Part shown: piece after piece, positions 1-8,491 of the stretch
How positions within the stretch are numbered: position 1 is the stretch's first letter
Layout of the letters: each line of letters starts with the position of its first letter
Source of the DNA: Spirabiliibacterium falconis
Lineage (GTDB): Bacteria > Pseudomonadota > Gammaproteobacteria > Enterobacterales > Pasteurellaceae
Reading direction: 5' to 3'
DNA: 64,000 nt
Assembly: GCF_014885015.1 (NCBI RefSeq)
Contig: NZ_JABMIJ010000004.1
Location: 186,001-250,000 of the forward strand
Position numbers and translations under genes: made by a program
Notes under the pieces: model-generated
What the model saw: the letters and a program-made list of their open reading frames with translations, nothing else
What the model was told of the DNA's origin: nothing
Databases searched by the model: none

Positions 1-81
1 CAGCCCGCATAGATACTCTACAAGAACACCCCTTTACGGGCGAATTTCCTTTTCAAACGTTTAAAATTACGTAATATCGAT
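1..81. other. Window edge downstream of yfeD, nothing recognised
   Basis: This is the stretch between the window edge and the yfeD stop codon on the minus strand. I see no coding region, RNA gene or convincing terminator hairpin in it. Confidence 0.4.
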
Positions 82-936
82 CTATTGTGCACTTCGACGC
101 TGTTGAGCATATCCTCGTCGTATAGCTCGCATGCAAAGTGCGGTTATGAAGAGCAATGACTGTACCAATACAATAGTGGGGCCTGTGGCAGCATCAAGAT
201 GATAGCTCAATAATGTACCAATGAATGTCGAAAGCACAGAAACGAGGATGGCAATGCGCAACATCATATCAAAACGCGTTGTTAAGCAAAAAGCGGTAAT
301 GCCTGGTGCTATCAATAACGCAACCACTAAAATCACCCCCACAACTTGCATCGCAGCAATGATAGTCAGCGCAAGCAACGTTAATAGTGTGTAATGCAGG
401 AATTTCACGGATAACCCAACAATTTTTGCCTGAATCGGATCAAAGCAATACAGCAAAAAATCTTTGCGTTTGGCTAACATAATCACACTAGTTATCACGG
501 AAATCAACAAAATCAAGATAAAGTCATCTTTAGGTACGCCAAGCAAATTACCAAATAAAATATGCAGTAAGTGCTGATCCGTTTCAACTTTGACAAATAA
601 AATCAATCCTAAGGCAAACATCCCTGAAAAAACGATGCCCATCACCGTATCTTCTTTTAATCTTGAATTATGTTTTAAATAGCCTGTCAAAACGGCACAC
701 AAAATGCCTGAAAAAAACGCCCCTAACGCTAATGGCAGCCCCAAGACGAATGCCAACACAATGCCTGGCAACACCGCATGAGAAATCGCATCCCCCATCA
801 ATGACCAACCTTTGAGCACCAAATAACATGATAATACCGCGCACACAAATGCCACTAAAAGTGCGGTCAGCAATGCTTGTTGCATAAACGGATATGATAG
901 CGGTTCATAAAACCAATTAAACATCGCATCAAGCAT
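82..936 (-). CDS. yfeD: Iron/manganese ABC transporter permease YfeD
   Basis: Membrane permease of an ABC importer for chelated or free iron and manganese (ABC-3 family; SitD/YfeD type). The 284-residue protein is almost wholly hydrophobic, with about eight membrane segments. It carries the family motif GDAISHAVLPG at residues 49-59, also present in its paralogue YfeC next door. It is the last gene of a minus-strand operon yfeA-yfeB-yfeC-yfeD, and its start overlaps the end of yfeC by 8 bases, which suggests translational coupling. The pair of permeases probably forms a heterodimer driven by YfeB. The family is clear; the preferred metal (Fe or Mn) cannot be read from the sequence. Confidence 0.93.
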   Translation of the reverse strand: MLDAMFNWFYEPLSYPFMQQALLTALLVAFVCAVLSCYLVLKGWSLMGDAISHAVLPGIVLAFVLGLPLALGAFFSGILCAVLTGYLKHNSRLKEDTVMGIVFSGMFALGLILFVKVETDQHLLHILFGNLLGVPKDDFILILLISVITSVIMLAKRKDFLLYCFDPIQAKIVGLSVKFLHYTLLTLLALTIIAAMQVVGVILVVALLIAPGITAFCLTTRFDMMLRIAILVSVLSTFIGTLLSYHLDAATGPTIVLVQSLLFITALCMRAIRRGYAQQRRSAQ

Positions 937-1783
937 TGGTTTTTCCTTTTAGATTGCGTTGTGTCAACAAGCCATATTTCGGCGAAAATAAAAATGCCAG
1001 CAAAAATAAACACGTTTGCAAAAACACGATCAAACCACCTGTTGCGCCATTGAAGAAATAACTGATATATGCCCCAACCGCACTTGTGCCAACCCCCAGC
1101 GATACCGCAATGGCAATCAAACGAGGAAAGCGATCGGTTAGTAGATAGGCGGTCGCACCAGGAGTGATTACCATGGCAATCACTAAAATTGCCCCTACCG
1201 TTTGCAACGCAGCGACAACGCAAGCACTGAGTAAGGTAAAAAATAACACTTTCAAACGCAGTGGTGAAATACCAACCGAAACGGCATGGCTTTCATCAAA
1301 AAAGACCAATAACAAATCTTTCCAAAATAGGATTAAAAACGCCAAACTCACCGCAATGATGATACCCACTTGAAGAATATCATTATCATCAATGCCTAGA
1401 ATGTTACCCAACACAATAGATTGCACATTAACCGATGTCGGATTCAGCGACACAATAAAAAGCCCTAGGGCAAAAAAAGTTGAAAAAATAAAGCCGATAA
1501 TCGCATCTTCACGCAATTTGGTAATCGCTTTCACCCACAAAATCGCCAATGCAGCTAACAGTCCTGAAATAAAGGCACCAAGTGCATACGGCAAGGAAAG
1601 CGCATAAGCAATCGCCACACCTGGCACTACCGCATGAGAAAGTGCATCACCAATCAGCGACCAGCCTTTTAGCATCAAATAGCACGATAAAAATGCACAC
1701 ACGCCCCCTACCAAGCTACTCACCACAATCGCTTTGGTCATATAGTCATAGTGAAAGGGTTCTAGTAGAAGATCAAACATCAT
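929..1783 (-). CDS. yfeC: Iron/manganese ABC transporter permease YfeC
   Basis: Second ABC-3 family permease of the metal importer, 284 residues, about eight membrane segments, with the motif [11 protein letters not shown] around residues 45-55. It is clearly a paralogue of YfeD, including a matching stretch around [10 protein letters not shown]. The start codon overlaps the yfeB stop in an ATGA arrangement, and the 3' end overlaps yfeD. It should act in the inner membrane with YfeD as the translocation path for metal delivered by the periplasmic protein YfeA. Confidence 0.93.
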   Translation of the reverse strand: MMFDLLLEPFHYDYMTKAIVVSSLVGGVCAFLSCYLMLKGWSLIGDALSHAVVPGVAIAYALSLPYALGAFISGLLAALAILWVKAITKLREDAIIGFIFSTFFALGLFIVSLNPTSVNVQSIVLGNILGIDDNDILQVGIIIAVSLAFLILFWKDLLLVFFDESHAVSVGISPLRLKVLFFTLLSACVVAALQTVGAILVIAMVITPGATAYLLTDRFPRLIAIAVSLGVGTSAVGAYISYFFNGATGGLIVFLQTCLFLLAFLFSPKYGLLTQRNLKGKTNA

Positions 1784-2670
1784 TTATCGCCCTGCACTGA
1801 CCGCACTTTAGGGGATTTAGGCGGCAATTCTTTGCCATCTTCACCATAAAAAACCAGTGCGTGCTCGTCGTCAGTAAGCACTGTTAAAGCGCGTTTATCT
1901 TCATCATCATGCAAGTCCGATCCTGCCAGTGTTAAATGACGCAATACGCCACCAAAAGCACGCTCCAAGTTGCGTTGCGTAAAGGTGCTTGGCGTATCGC
2001 CCTTGGCGATTAATGTGCGATTAATCATCACCACCTGATCACAAAAGTGCGGTACGCTGCCCAAATTATGGGTGGACACCAATATCAAATGCCCTTCTGC
2101 ACGCAGTTCACCAAGTAAATCAATGATGGCATTTTCGGTTTTTACATCCACCCCTGTAAACGGTTCATCCAACAAAATGATGCGACTTTCCTGCGCCAAT
2201 GCGCGCGCCAAAAAGACACGCTTTTTCTGCCCACCTGACAGCTCACCAATTTGGCGATCTGTTAGATGGCTAATGCCCACACGCGCCATTGCTTGCGATA
2301 CTTTTTCTTTATCTTGGGCAGATGGTCGACGCAGCACATTCATATAGCCATAACGTCCCATCATCACAACATCATAAACAGAAACAGGAAATTGCCAATC
2401 CACCTCCTCGGTTTGTGGCACATATGCAACTAAATTCTGTTTAAGTGCGGTTTTTACCGGCATTTGGCATAAGCTGACGGAGCCTGTCAATGGCTTCACC
2501 AGCCCCATAATACTTTTAAATAGCGTAGATTTTCCGCTGCCATTCACACCCACTAAAGCGCAGGTGGTGCCTGCGCCTAATGTGAATGAAACATCATAAA
2601 GTGCGGTATGCCCGTTGTTGTAGCGAACAGCTAAATGATCAACAACGATACTGGGCGTGATTTGCCTCAT
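1780..2670 (-). CDS. yfeB: Iron/manganese ABC transporter ATP-binding protein YfeB
   Basis: ATPase subunit of the yfe metal importer, 296 residues. Walker A is GVNGSGKST at residues 41-49, the ABC signature LSGGQ is at 144-148, and Walker B IILLDEP is at 164-170, so all catalytic motifs are intact. A tail of about 50 residues after the ATPase fold, rich in acidic residues ([10 protein letters not shown]), is usual for this subfamily. The ATG directly follows the yfeA stop with no spacer, and the stop overlaps the yfeC start, so the four genes look like one transcript. Confidence 0.95.
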   Translation of the reverse strand: MRQITPSIVVDHLAVRYNNGHTALYDVSFTLGAGTTCALVGVNGSGKSTLFKSIMGLVKPLTGSVSLCQMPVKTALKQNLVAYVPQTEEVDWQFPVSVYDVVMMGRYGYMNVLRRPSAQDKEKVSQAMARVGISHLTDRQIGELSGGQKKRVFLARALAQESRIILLDEPFTGVDVKTENAIIDLLGELRAEGHLILVSTHNLGSVPHFCDQVVMINRTLIAKGDTPSTFTQRNLERAFGGVLRHLTLAGSDLHDDEDKRALTVLTDDEHALVFYGEDGKELPPKSPKVRSVQGDK

Positions 2671-3555
2671 TTAATTTTCAAATCCTTTTACTATGGTCGA
2701 AACCGTTGTGTTCAACAAATCTAAATATGTCGGTACTGGGCCGTCTTTGGCGGAAAGCGAATCAACATAGAGCACACCGCCATACTTCGCACCACTTTCT
2801 TTCGCCACCTGTTTGGCAGGCTTATCCGATACCGTACTTTCACTAAAGACAACGGGAATATGATGCGTACGCACCTGTTCAATTAAGTGGCGTACTTGTT
2901 GTGGTGTGCCTTCTTCGTCTGCGTTAATTGGCCACAGATAAAGCTCATTAAAGCCATAATCCTTGGCTAAATAACTAAATGCGCCCTCACTAGTGACTAA
3001 ATAGCGTTTATTTTCTGGCACTTTTGCCAATTGTTCACGCAATGGAGCATCCATTGCTTTCACTTTTTCAGCGTAGGCTTGCGCATTTTGGCGATACGTT
3101 TGGGCATTCTCTGGGTCATATTTGCTCAACGCTTTTTCGATATTATCAATATAAATCAACGCATTTTGCGTTGACATCCACGCATGTGGATTCGGTTTGC
3201 CTGTATAAGGCCCCTCATAAATTGACAGTGGCTCAATTCCTTCTGTCACCACCACAGAGGGCACATTTTTCACGTTTGACAAGAAACGCTCAAACCAACG
3301 CTCAAGATTCATGCCATTATACAACACCAAATCAGCAGATTGTGCTTTTACAATATCTTTTGGCGTAGGTTGATAGTCATGGATTTCCGCCCCAGGCTTG
3401 GTAATGGATTCCACTTTCGCTTTATCCCCTGCCACATTTTGTGCAATATCTTGGATAATGGTAAAGGTGGTAAGCACTTTCAATTCCTTCGCTTGCACGG
3501 AAAGTGCGGTCAAGGCTAAAGCAGATGCCAACAAGATGCTTTTTTTCAGTTGCAT
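2671..3555 (-). CDS. yfeA: Periplasmic iron/manganese-binding protein YfeA
   Basis: Substrate-binding protein of the metal importer (cluster A-I, ZnuA/PsaA/YfeA family), 294 residues. It has a cleavable signal peptide of about 22 residues ending SVQA and no lipobox, so it should be a soluble periplasmic protein. The four expected metal ligands are visible: His59 (in GAEIHDY), His124 (NPHAW), Glu190 (TSEGAF) and Asp265 (YVDSLS). There is no His-rich loop of the kind typical of zinc-specific ZnuA, which favours Fe/Mn. It is the first gene of the operon; a Fur-like box lies about 65 bases upstream, so iron repression is likely. Confidence 0.93.
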   Translation of the reverse strand: MQLKKSILLASALALTALSVQAKELKVLTTFTIIQDIAQNVAGDKAKVESITKPGAEIHDYQPTPKDIVKAQSADLVLYNGMNLERWFERFLSNVKNVPSVVVTEGIEPLSIYEGPYTGKPNPHAWMSTQNALIYIDNIEKALSKYDPENAQTYRQNAQAYAEKVKAMDAPLREQLAKVPENKRYLVTSEGAFSYLAKDYGFNELYLWPINADEEGTPQQVRHLIEQVRTHHIPVVFSESTVSDKPAKQVAKESGAKYGGVLYVDSLSAKDGPVPTYLDLLNTTVSTIVKGFEN

Positions 3556-3618
3556 AATAGCTCCTTTTTTATATGGTTATCAGTCATGGCGTTATCTTAA
3601 CCAATACCACTCAATTTT

Positions 3619-3637
3619 GCAAATGATAATTATTATT
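3619..3637. promoter_or_regulatory. Candidate Fur box upstream of yfeA
   Basis: The 19-base segment contains ATGATAATTATTAT and matches the Fur consensus GATAATGATAATCATTATC at 15 of 19 positions by eye. It lies about 65 bases upstream of the yfeA start, in the short gap between yfeA and tusE, where it could cover the promoter. Iron-dependent repression of a metal importer is expected; binding itself is inferred. Confidence 0.65.
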
Positions 3638-3639
3638 AT

Positions 3640-3951
3640 TTATAAACATTTTGCAGGTTTCGGAAGTCCTGCCAACTTGCTGGCTTGTTTGGCAGGGCCT
3701 TCTGGAAATAACCGCTGTAAATAGCGACTGTTGCCCTTTTCTGCCCCAAACTTAGCTGCCATTGCTTTCACTAACATACGGATAGCTGGAGATGTGCCAT
3801 ACTCTTGATAAAAATCACGCACAAAATAAATGACTTCCCAATGTGCCTCATTGAGCACAATTCCTTCTTTTTCGGCAATCACTTGGGCCACTTCAGCATT
3901 CCACTGGCTGGCATCTCGCAAATAGCCCTCTTTATCTGTTGCTAACTCCAT
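3640..3951 (-). CDS. tusE: Sulfur relay protein TusE
   Basis: TusE/DsrC-family protein that accepts persulfide sulfur from the TusBCD complex and passes it to MnmA for 2-thiouridine formation in tRNA. It has 103 residues with the family block [14 protein letters not shown], and the conserved sulfur-carrying cysteine is the penultimate residue (Cys102). The N terminus is shorter by about six residues than the TusE proteins I remember from H. influenzae and E. coli. The codons just upstream of the ATG are occupied by an uptake sequence and contain no alternative start. No good ribosome-binding site is seen. Confidence 0.92.
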   Translation of the reverse strand: MELATDKEGYLRDASQWNAEVAQVIAEKEGIVLNEAHWEVIYFVRDFYQEYGTSPAIRMLVKAMAAKFGAEKGNSRYLQRLFPEGPAKQASKLAGLPKPAKCL

Positions 3952-3980
3952 ATTTACCGCACTTTTATTTTTGATAAAAG

Positions 3981-4002
3981 TATGCCCCTAAATAGGGGCA
4001 TA
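3981..4002 (-). terminator. Hairpin downstream of yccA
   Basis: A 10-base stem (TATGCCCCTA / TAGGGGCATA) with only two unpaired bases at its centre, followed on the minus strand by a short T-rich stretch (CTTTTATC). It lies between yccA and tusE and probably ends the yccA transcript. The T tract is weak, so a structural or attenuating role is also possible. Confidence 0.5.
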
Positions 4003-4035
4003 ACAAATTTGTTTTTAACAATCATTGTTATCGGC

Positions 4036-4695
4036 TTAATCTCTCGCAGCGGATAACAAATTCAATAGGCTGATGAAAAGATTATACAACGACACATAAA
4101 TGCTAATTGTGGCACGGATATAATTTGTTTCACCACCATGAATGATGTTGCTTGTTTCATACAAAATTGCCCCTGTTGAGAACAAGACAAACAGTGCACT
4201 CAGTGCTAGATGTAGCCCTTGAAAATTGAAAAAGAGGCTAGCAACGACACCAATAACAAGTACGATAAACAACGAAAACAACATACCACTTAAAAATGAC
4301 ATGTCTTTTTTCGTGGTTAATACATAAGCAGAACACGCGAAAAATACCGCCGCTGTGCCCGCAAACGCTAGCACGACTGTATCACCTAAGCCGTTACCAA
4401 TATACACATTTAAAATCGGCCCTAGCGTATAACCCAAAAAGCCAGTAAAAGCAAACGTGGACAAAATCCCCCAAGCACTATTTGCAAGGCGGTGAGTCAA
4501 AAAGAGCAAGCCATAAAATCCAACTAGCATCACAATCAGTCCAGGACGTGGCAAGTTCATGCTCATTGAAAGATATGCCGTTAATGCCGAAAACGCGACA
4601 CTTAACGCCAATAAGAAATAGGTATTACGCAACACCTTGTGGGTTGCCAGAATGGAATCATGAGTTCGAACATCGGTTACGATACGTGGTTGCAT
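4036..4695 (-). CDS. yccA: Bax inhibitor-1 / YccA family membrane protein
   Basis: Integral membrane protein of the BI-1 (TMBIM) family, 219 residues with about seven membrane segments and a short soluble N terminus. In E. coli YccA interacts with, and modulates, the FtsH protease; no enzymatic activity is established. The sequence ends with the typical [12 protein letters not shown] helix. A clear AAGGAG ribosome-binding site supports the chosen ATG. It sits between tusE and pgeF, each apparently a separate unit. A split Fur-like palindrome lies about 40-70 bases upstream of its start. Confidence 0.88.
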   Translation of the reverse strand: MQPRIVTDVRTHDSILATHKVLRNTYFLLALSVAFSALTAYLSMSMNLPRPGLIVMLVGFYGLLFLTHRLANSAWGILSTFAFTGFLGYTLGPILNVYIGNGLGDTVVLAFAGTAAVFFACSAYVLTTKKDMSFLSGMLFSLFIVLVIGVVASLFFNFQGLHLALSALFVLFSTGAILYETSNIIHGGETNYIRATISIYVSLYNLFISLLNLLSAARD

Positions 4696-4732
4696 TCAAT
4701 TTCTCCTTTAGTCAATCACCTTTTAAAGGTAG

Positions 4733-4763
4733 CGATAATGATAAAAAATGTCAATCATTATCG
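4733..4763. promoter_or_regulatory. Split Fur-like inverted repeat upstream of yccA
   Basis: Perfect 10-base arms CGATAATGAT (4733-4742) and ATCATTATCG (4754-4763) are separated by 11 bases. The arms are the two halves of the classical Fur palindrome, which normally have one base between them, so the spacing is about one helical turn longer. Read as two overlapping 19-mers, the arms match the Fur consensus at about 14-15 of 19 positions each. It covers the pgeF stop codon and lies upstream of yccA. It could instead be a weak terminator hairpin for pgeF, but no T tract follows. Confidence 0.45.
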
Positions 4764-5489
4764 ATGGTTAAAATAAATAAAGCTCGCCATTCGCCCTGTT
4801 TGTTTGGCACGACGATAAGAGAAAAAACGTGCGTCATTTACTGTGCAATATGTACCGCCTCGAATGTCTGTTATACCGCACTTTTGCAACCGTTGACGCG
4901 CAAGTTGATAAATATCTGCCACATATTTATCTTGGGCACTAGGATCTATAACAAAAGCACTCGCTGCCTCTGCATTAGCGCATATAAACGCCTCTCGCAC
5001 CTCTTCCCCAACTTGAAATGCACTCGAGCCAATTGCCGGCCCAAGATAGGCAACAATATCACTGGCTGGGCTGACAAATTGTGCAACAGTATTTTCCAAA
5101 ATGCCATTGCATAATCCACGCCAGCCTGCATGTGCGGCTGCAACCTCTTGGGCATTTTTAGCAGCAAATAACACAGGTAAGCAATCCGCGGTTAACACGG
5201 CACACACCATACCTGCTTGATTTGTATAAGCCGCATCAGCATTAGGAATAGTCTCAATACTGGGCAAGTGTACAACATCAATACTGTGCGTTTGGTTTAA
5301 AAACGTCGGCATGTGTGGCAAATTCGCACGCTGCACCAATAAAGTGCGGTTTTGCTCGACCGCACTTTGCTCATCACCTACATGTGTGGCAAGGTTAAAG
5401 CTATCAAACGGTGGTTGACTAACGCCACCTTGCCGTGTCGTGATGCCAGCATAAATGCCAGCGATATTAAAATCAGGTTGTAAAATCAT
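4758..5489 (-). CDS. pgeF: Multicopper-type purine nucleoside phosphorylase / peptidoglycan editing factor PgeF (YfiH)
   Basis: Cytosolic YfiH/LACC1-family protein of 243 residues. Family members have been reported as purine nucleoside phosphorylases and, in E. coli, as an enzyme that removes misincorporated amino acids from peptidoglycan precursors. The conserved metal-site residues are present: His in QTHS (residue 68), Cys in TADCLPVL (103) and His in HAGWRGLC (120), and the C-terminal FSYRR motif is intact. I place the start at the ATG whose A is the last base of the rluD stop codon (TGATG); a TTG one codon earlier is less likely. Coupling to rluD is conserved in enterobacteria. Confidence 0.9.
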   Translation of the reverse strand: MILQPDFNIAGIYAGITTRQGGVSQPPFDSFNLATHVGDEQSAVEQNRTLLVQRANLPHMPTFLNQTHSIDVVHLPSIETIPNADAAYTNQAGMVCAVLTADCLPVLFAAKNAQEVAAAHAGWRGLCNGILENTVAQFVSPASDIVAYLGPAIGSSAFQVGEEVREAFICANAEAASAFVIDPSAQDKYVADIYQLARQRLQKCGITDIRGGTYCTVNDARFFSYRRAKQTGRMASFIYFNHR

Positions 5490-6466
5490 CAATAATCCAA
5501 CTCATCTTTATGTTGCTCATAATCCGCTTTCAATGCGTCCACCAACTGGATAAAATCCTCGGGTAAGGGGGCGAACCACTGCATTGTTTCGCCTGTTATG
5601 GGGTGTTCGAGTCGTAGCATCACGGCATGCAACGCTTGACGTTTAAACCCACGCAATACATGCAAAAAATCCTCACTGGCATTTTTCGGTGGGCGCGGTC
5701 TGCCGCCATAGACAGGATCGCCTAACAAAGGGTGGGCTATGTGCGCCATATGCACCCGAATTTGATGCGTACGCCCTGTTTCGAGACGCAATCGCAAGCG
5801 GGTGTAATTACGAAAACGCGCCATAATACGGTAATGGGTCACCGCTGGTTTACCCATCGGGTGCACCGCCATTTGTGTCCGTTTCGTTGAATGACGTGCC
5901 ATAGGCTCGTCCACCGTCCCCCCTTTGGTCATAATCCCAAACGCAATGGCTTCATACTCACGCGTAATCTTGCGCTTTTGTAATGCACTAACCAAGCGTG
6001 TTTGTGCTGGGATGGTTTTCGCTACCACCATCAACCCCGTGGTATCTTTGTCTAAACGATGAATAATGCCAGCCCTTGGCACTTGCGCAATCGGCGGATA
6101 GTGATAAAGCAGTGCGTTAAGCACGGTGCCATCAGGGTTACCTGCACCTGGATGCACCACAAGACCCGCAGGCTTGTTTATCACAATCAAATCATCATCT
6201 TCATACACAATATCCAATGGAATATTTTGCGCCACAAAGCGATTTTCGTCCTCCACCTCAACGCAAATTTCAATATGCTCATCGCCCATCATTTTTTCGC
6301 GTGGTTTATTGACCACGACACCGTTGACGCGCACTAAATCTTGCTCAATCCACGTTTTCAGCCGCGAGCGTGAATAATCTGGCAATAATTCCGCTAACAC
6401 CTGATCAAGGCGTAGCCCAAGTTGTTGTGGTGTTACATCTACCGCTAAGGTTAATTGTTTTGTCAT
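5489..6466 (-). CDS. rluD: 23S rRNA pseudouridine(1911/1915/1917) synthase RluD
   Basis: RluA-family pseudouridine synthase that modifies helix 69 of 23S rRNA. The 325-residue protein has an N-terminal S4 RNA-binding domain (about residues 17-75) and a catalytic domain with HRLDKDTTG at 136-144, where Asp139 is the nucleophile at the same number as in E. coli RluD. The length is normal. It is divergent from bamD, as in E. coli, and the next gene pgeF starts at its stop codon. Confidence 0.95.
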   Translation of the reverse strand: MTKQLTLAVDVTPQQLGLRLDQVLAELLPDYSRSRLKTWIEQDLVRVNGVVVNKPREKMMGDEHIEICVEVEDENRFVAQNIPLDIVYEDDDLIVINKPAGLVVHPGAGNPDGTVLNALLYHYPPIAQVPRAGIIHRLDKDTTGLMVVAKTIPAQTRLVSALQKRKITREYEAIAFGIMTKGGTVDEPMARHSTKRTQMAVHPMGKPAVTHYRIMARFRNYTRLRLRLETGRTHQIRVHMAHIAHPLLGDPVYGGRPRPPKNASEDFLHVLRGFKRQALHAVMLRLEHPITGETMQWFAPLPEDFIQLVDALKADYEQHKDELDY

Positions 6467-6632
6467 AATTTGATTATTTCACTTAATTCTGATTTGCTTA
6501 TTTGCTAATGATCGTTACAATACTAAATCATACAATGTGTTGTCCAATATTGTAGCTGAAGTTTGCTATTGTGTAACCTTTTGCAACATCAAGGCACATT
6601 AAATTGTTAATTAAAATATGTAGGATCGATTT

Positions 6633-7436
6633 ATGAAATTAAACACAATTGCCCTAGCACTTATGACCGCACTTTCACTTTCTGCCTGCTCTAGCAGTGA
6701 TAAAAAAGTTGAAGAAGGCAGTGTTGAACAACTCTACGCCAAAGCAAACACCTATTTGCAAGACGAAAATTATTCACAAGCGATCCGTTATTTTGATGCA
6801 GTGGATAGCCGTTATCCATTCGGTGCATACTCTGAGCAAGCACAGTTAAGTTTGATCTATGCCAACTACAAGGCGGGAGAATACACGCTAGCACTTGCCG
6901 ACGCTGAACGCTTTTTGCGTATGCACAGCACAAGTCAACACCTTGATTTTGTACTTTATGTGGCGGGTTTGATTAACTCAGAACTGGGTCGTCATTTTAT
7001 GTTAGATACCTTTGGAGCCGATCAGGCGTTGCGTGATCCTCTGCCAATGACCAATGCGTTGAATAATTTCGACACCTTAGTCCAAAATTTCCCAAATAGT
7101 CGTTATGCAGCCGATGCAAAAGCGCGTATTTTATACTTGCACAATGCGCTTGCACGCCACGAGTTGGAAGTTGCCCGCTTTTATTTCAAACGTGATGCAC
7201 ATGTTGCGGTTGTAAATCGTGTTCTTGCGCTTGTCGATCACTATCCAGACACGCAGGCAATGTACCAAGCTCTGCCGTTGTTAGAAAAATCGTATCTTGC
7301 AATGAATTTGCCAGAGCCTGCAAAACAAATTGCAACTGTAATTGCACAAAATAAAGATAAAACATTTCCAAAAATCCCTGTGCCTGAGCGCGATGTTGAT
7401 TTACAAGTCCCTAATGTACTAACGCCCGCACAATAA
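6633..7436 (+). CDS. bamD: Outer membrane assembly lipoprotein BamD (ComL)
   Basis: Essential lipoprotein of the BAM complex that inserts beta-barrel proteins in the outer membrane. The 267-residue precursor has a signal peptide with lipobox LSAC (Cys19 lipidated) followed by TPR-type repeats, including the typical LYAKANTYLQDENYSQAIRYF-like start of repeat one. It reads away from rluD and faces secF across a double hairpin. The start follows a usable GGAT ribosome-binding site. An uptake sequence lies inside the signal-peptide coding region. Confidence 0.95.
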   Translation: MKLNTIALALMTALSLSACSSSDKKVEEGSVEQLYAKANTYLQDENYSQAIRYFDAVDSRYPFGAYSEQAQLSLIYANYKAGEYTLALADAERFLRMHSTSQHLDFVLYVAGLINSELGRHFMLDTFGADQALRDPLPMTNALNNFDTLVQNFPNSRYAADAKARILYLHNALARHELEVARFYFKRDAHVAVVNRVLALVDHYPDTQAMYQALPLLEKSYLAMNLPEPAKQIATVIAQNKDKTFPKIPVPERDVDLQVPNVLTPAQ

Positions 7437-7442
7437 AATATA

Positions 7443-7506
7443 AAAGTGCGGTGTTGACCGCACTTTAAACACAGCATAAAAAACCGCACATTAACGTGCG
7501 GTTTTT
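7443..7506. terminator. Double hairpin between bamD and secF, one made of paired uptake sequences
   Basis: First hairpin: an inverted pair of uptake sequences, AAAGTGCGGT (7443-7452) and ACCGCACTTT (7457-7466), with a 4-base loop. Second hairpin: AAACCGCAC and GTGCGGTTT around a 6-base loop (7478-7506), with A and T tracts on its two sides. Both lie between convergent bamD and secF, so they should work as a bidirectional Rho-independent terminator. Confidence 0.85.
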
Positions 7507-7513
7507 GTTTCCC

Positions 7514-8482
7514 CTATGGCATAAGTGGTTCACTGTCTGCGCCTTCTTTTTCAATTTTAGGCGGTAACATATGCTCACGGCTGAGTCCAATATCATAGGC
7601 TAGCGCAATGGCAATATAGATGGATGAATATGTTCCAAATCCAATCCCAATCAACAATGCGAGTGAGAAATTATGGATACTTGGTCCACCAAAAATAAAC
7701 AACGCCAATACCACAATTAAGGTCGTAAACGAGGTCATTAAGGTTCTTGATAATGTTTGTGTCAACGAAATATTAATGATCTCTTCCGTTTCAGTACGGC
7801 GAATTTTACGGAAATTCTCACGCACTCGGTCAAACACCACGATACTATCATTTAGAGAATAACCAATCACCGACAAAATTGCAGCAACAAAGGTTAAATC
7901 AATCTCAATTTGCAGCATGGCAAACACACCTAGCGTTACAATCACGTCATGCGCAAGTGCTAAAATCGCCCCTGTTGCCAAACGCCATTCAAAACGAAAA
8001 CTCACATAGGCAAGCAACATAATTAAGGTCGCTAATGTCGCATAAATCGCCGCTTCTGTCAGCTCTTTACCCACATTTGGACCAACGTATTCCACGCTGT
8101 GTACGGTGATACCACGATCGAGGTCTTTAAGCACATCAATCACCTTCGTGCCAATTTTAGTATCCCCTTCCGCAGTGGAAAGGCGGATCATCACATCGCG
8201 CGTACCGCCTGAGGCTTGAACAATTGCACTACCAAAACCGCTATCTGCCAATGTTGACCGCACTTTTGGTAAATCTGCAGGTTGTGAGAATGAGGTTTCA
8301 ATTACTGTACCACCCGTGAAATCAAGCCCCCAGTTAAAACCTTTGGAGACGATAAAAAAGAGCGATACCGCCACAACTAGCACAGAAAAAACATAGCCAA
8401 TAAGGCGGAATTTCATAAATGGGATTAACCGACGCGCCAATTTTACGCTACCTTCGGTTTCATTGCGTTTTGCTGTTACCAT
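7514..8482 (-). CDS. secF: Protein translocase subunit SecF
   Basis: Inner membrane subunit of the SecDF complex, which uses the proton motive force to complete export through SecYEG. It has 322 residues and about six membrane segments, and the diagnostic N-terminal periplasmic motif FNWGLDFTGGT lies after the first segment. The later block VIGYSLNDSIVVFDRVREN is the conserved SecD/SecF signature. It follows secD by 9 bases in the order yajC-secD-secF and ends at the terminator shared with bamD. Confidence 0.96.
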   Translation of the reverse strand: MVTAKRNETEGSVKLARRLIPFMKFRLIGYVFSVLVVAVSLFFIVSKGFNWGLDFTGGTVIETSFSQPADLPKVRSTLADSGFGSAIVQASGGTRDVMIRLSTAEGDTKIGTKVIDVLKDLDRGITVHSVEYVGPNVGKELTEAAIYATLATLIMLLAYVSFRFEWRLATGAILALAHDVIVTLGVFAMLQIEIDLTFVAAILSVIGYSLNDSIVVFDRVRENFRKIRRTETEEIINISLTQTLSRTLMTSFTTLIVVLALFIFGGPSIHNFSLALLIGIGFGTYSSIYIAIALAYDIGLSREHMLPPKIEKEGADSEPLMP

Positions 8483-8491
8483 TTCCGCCCC

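Noticed and set aside
867-1223. 118-codon open frame on the minus strand across the yfeC-yfeD junction
   Set aside because: It is an out-of-frame shadow of yfeC/yfeD with a Cys/Trp-rich, non-protein-like composition.
4482-5114. 210-codon open frame on the plus strand opposite yccA and pgeF
   Set aside because: It lies antisense to two well-supported genes and has no recognisable domain or ribosome-binding site.
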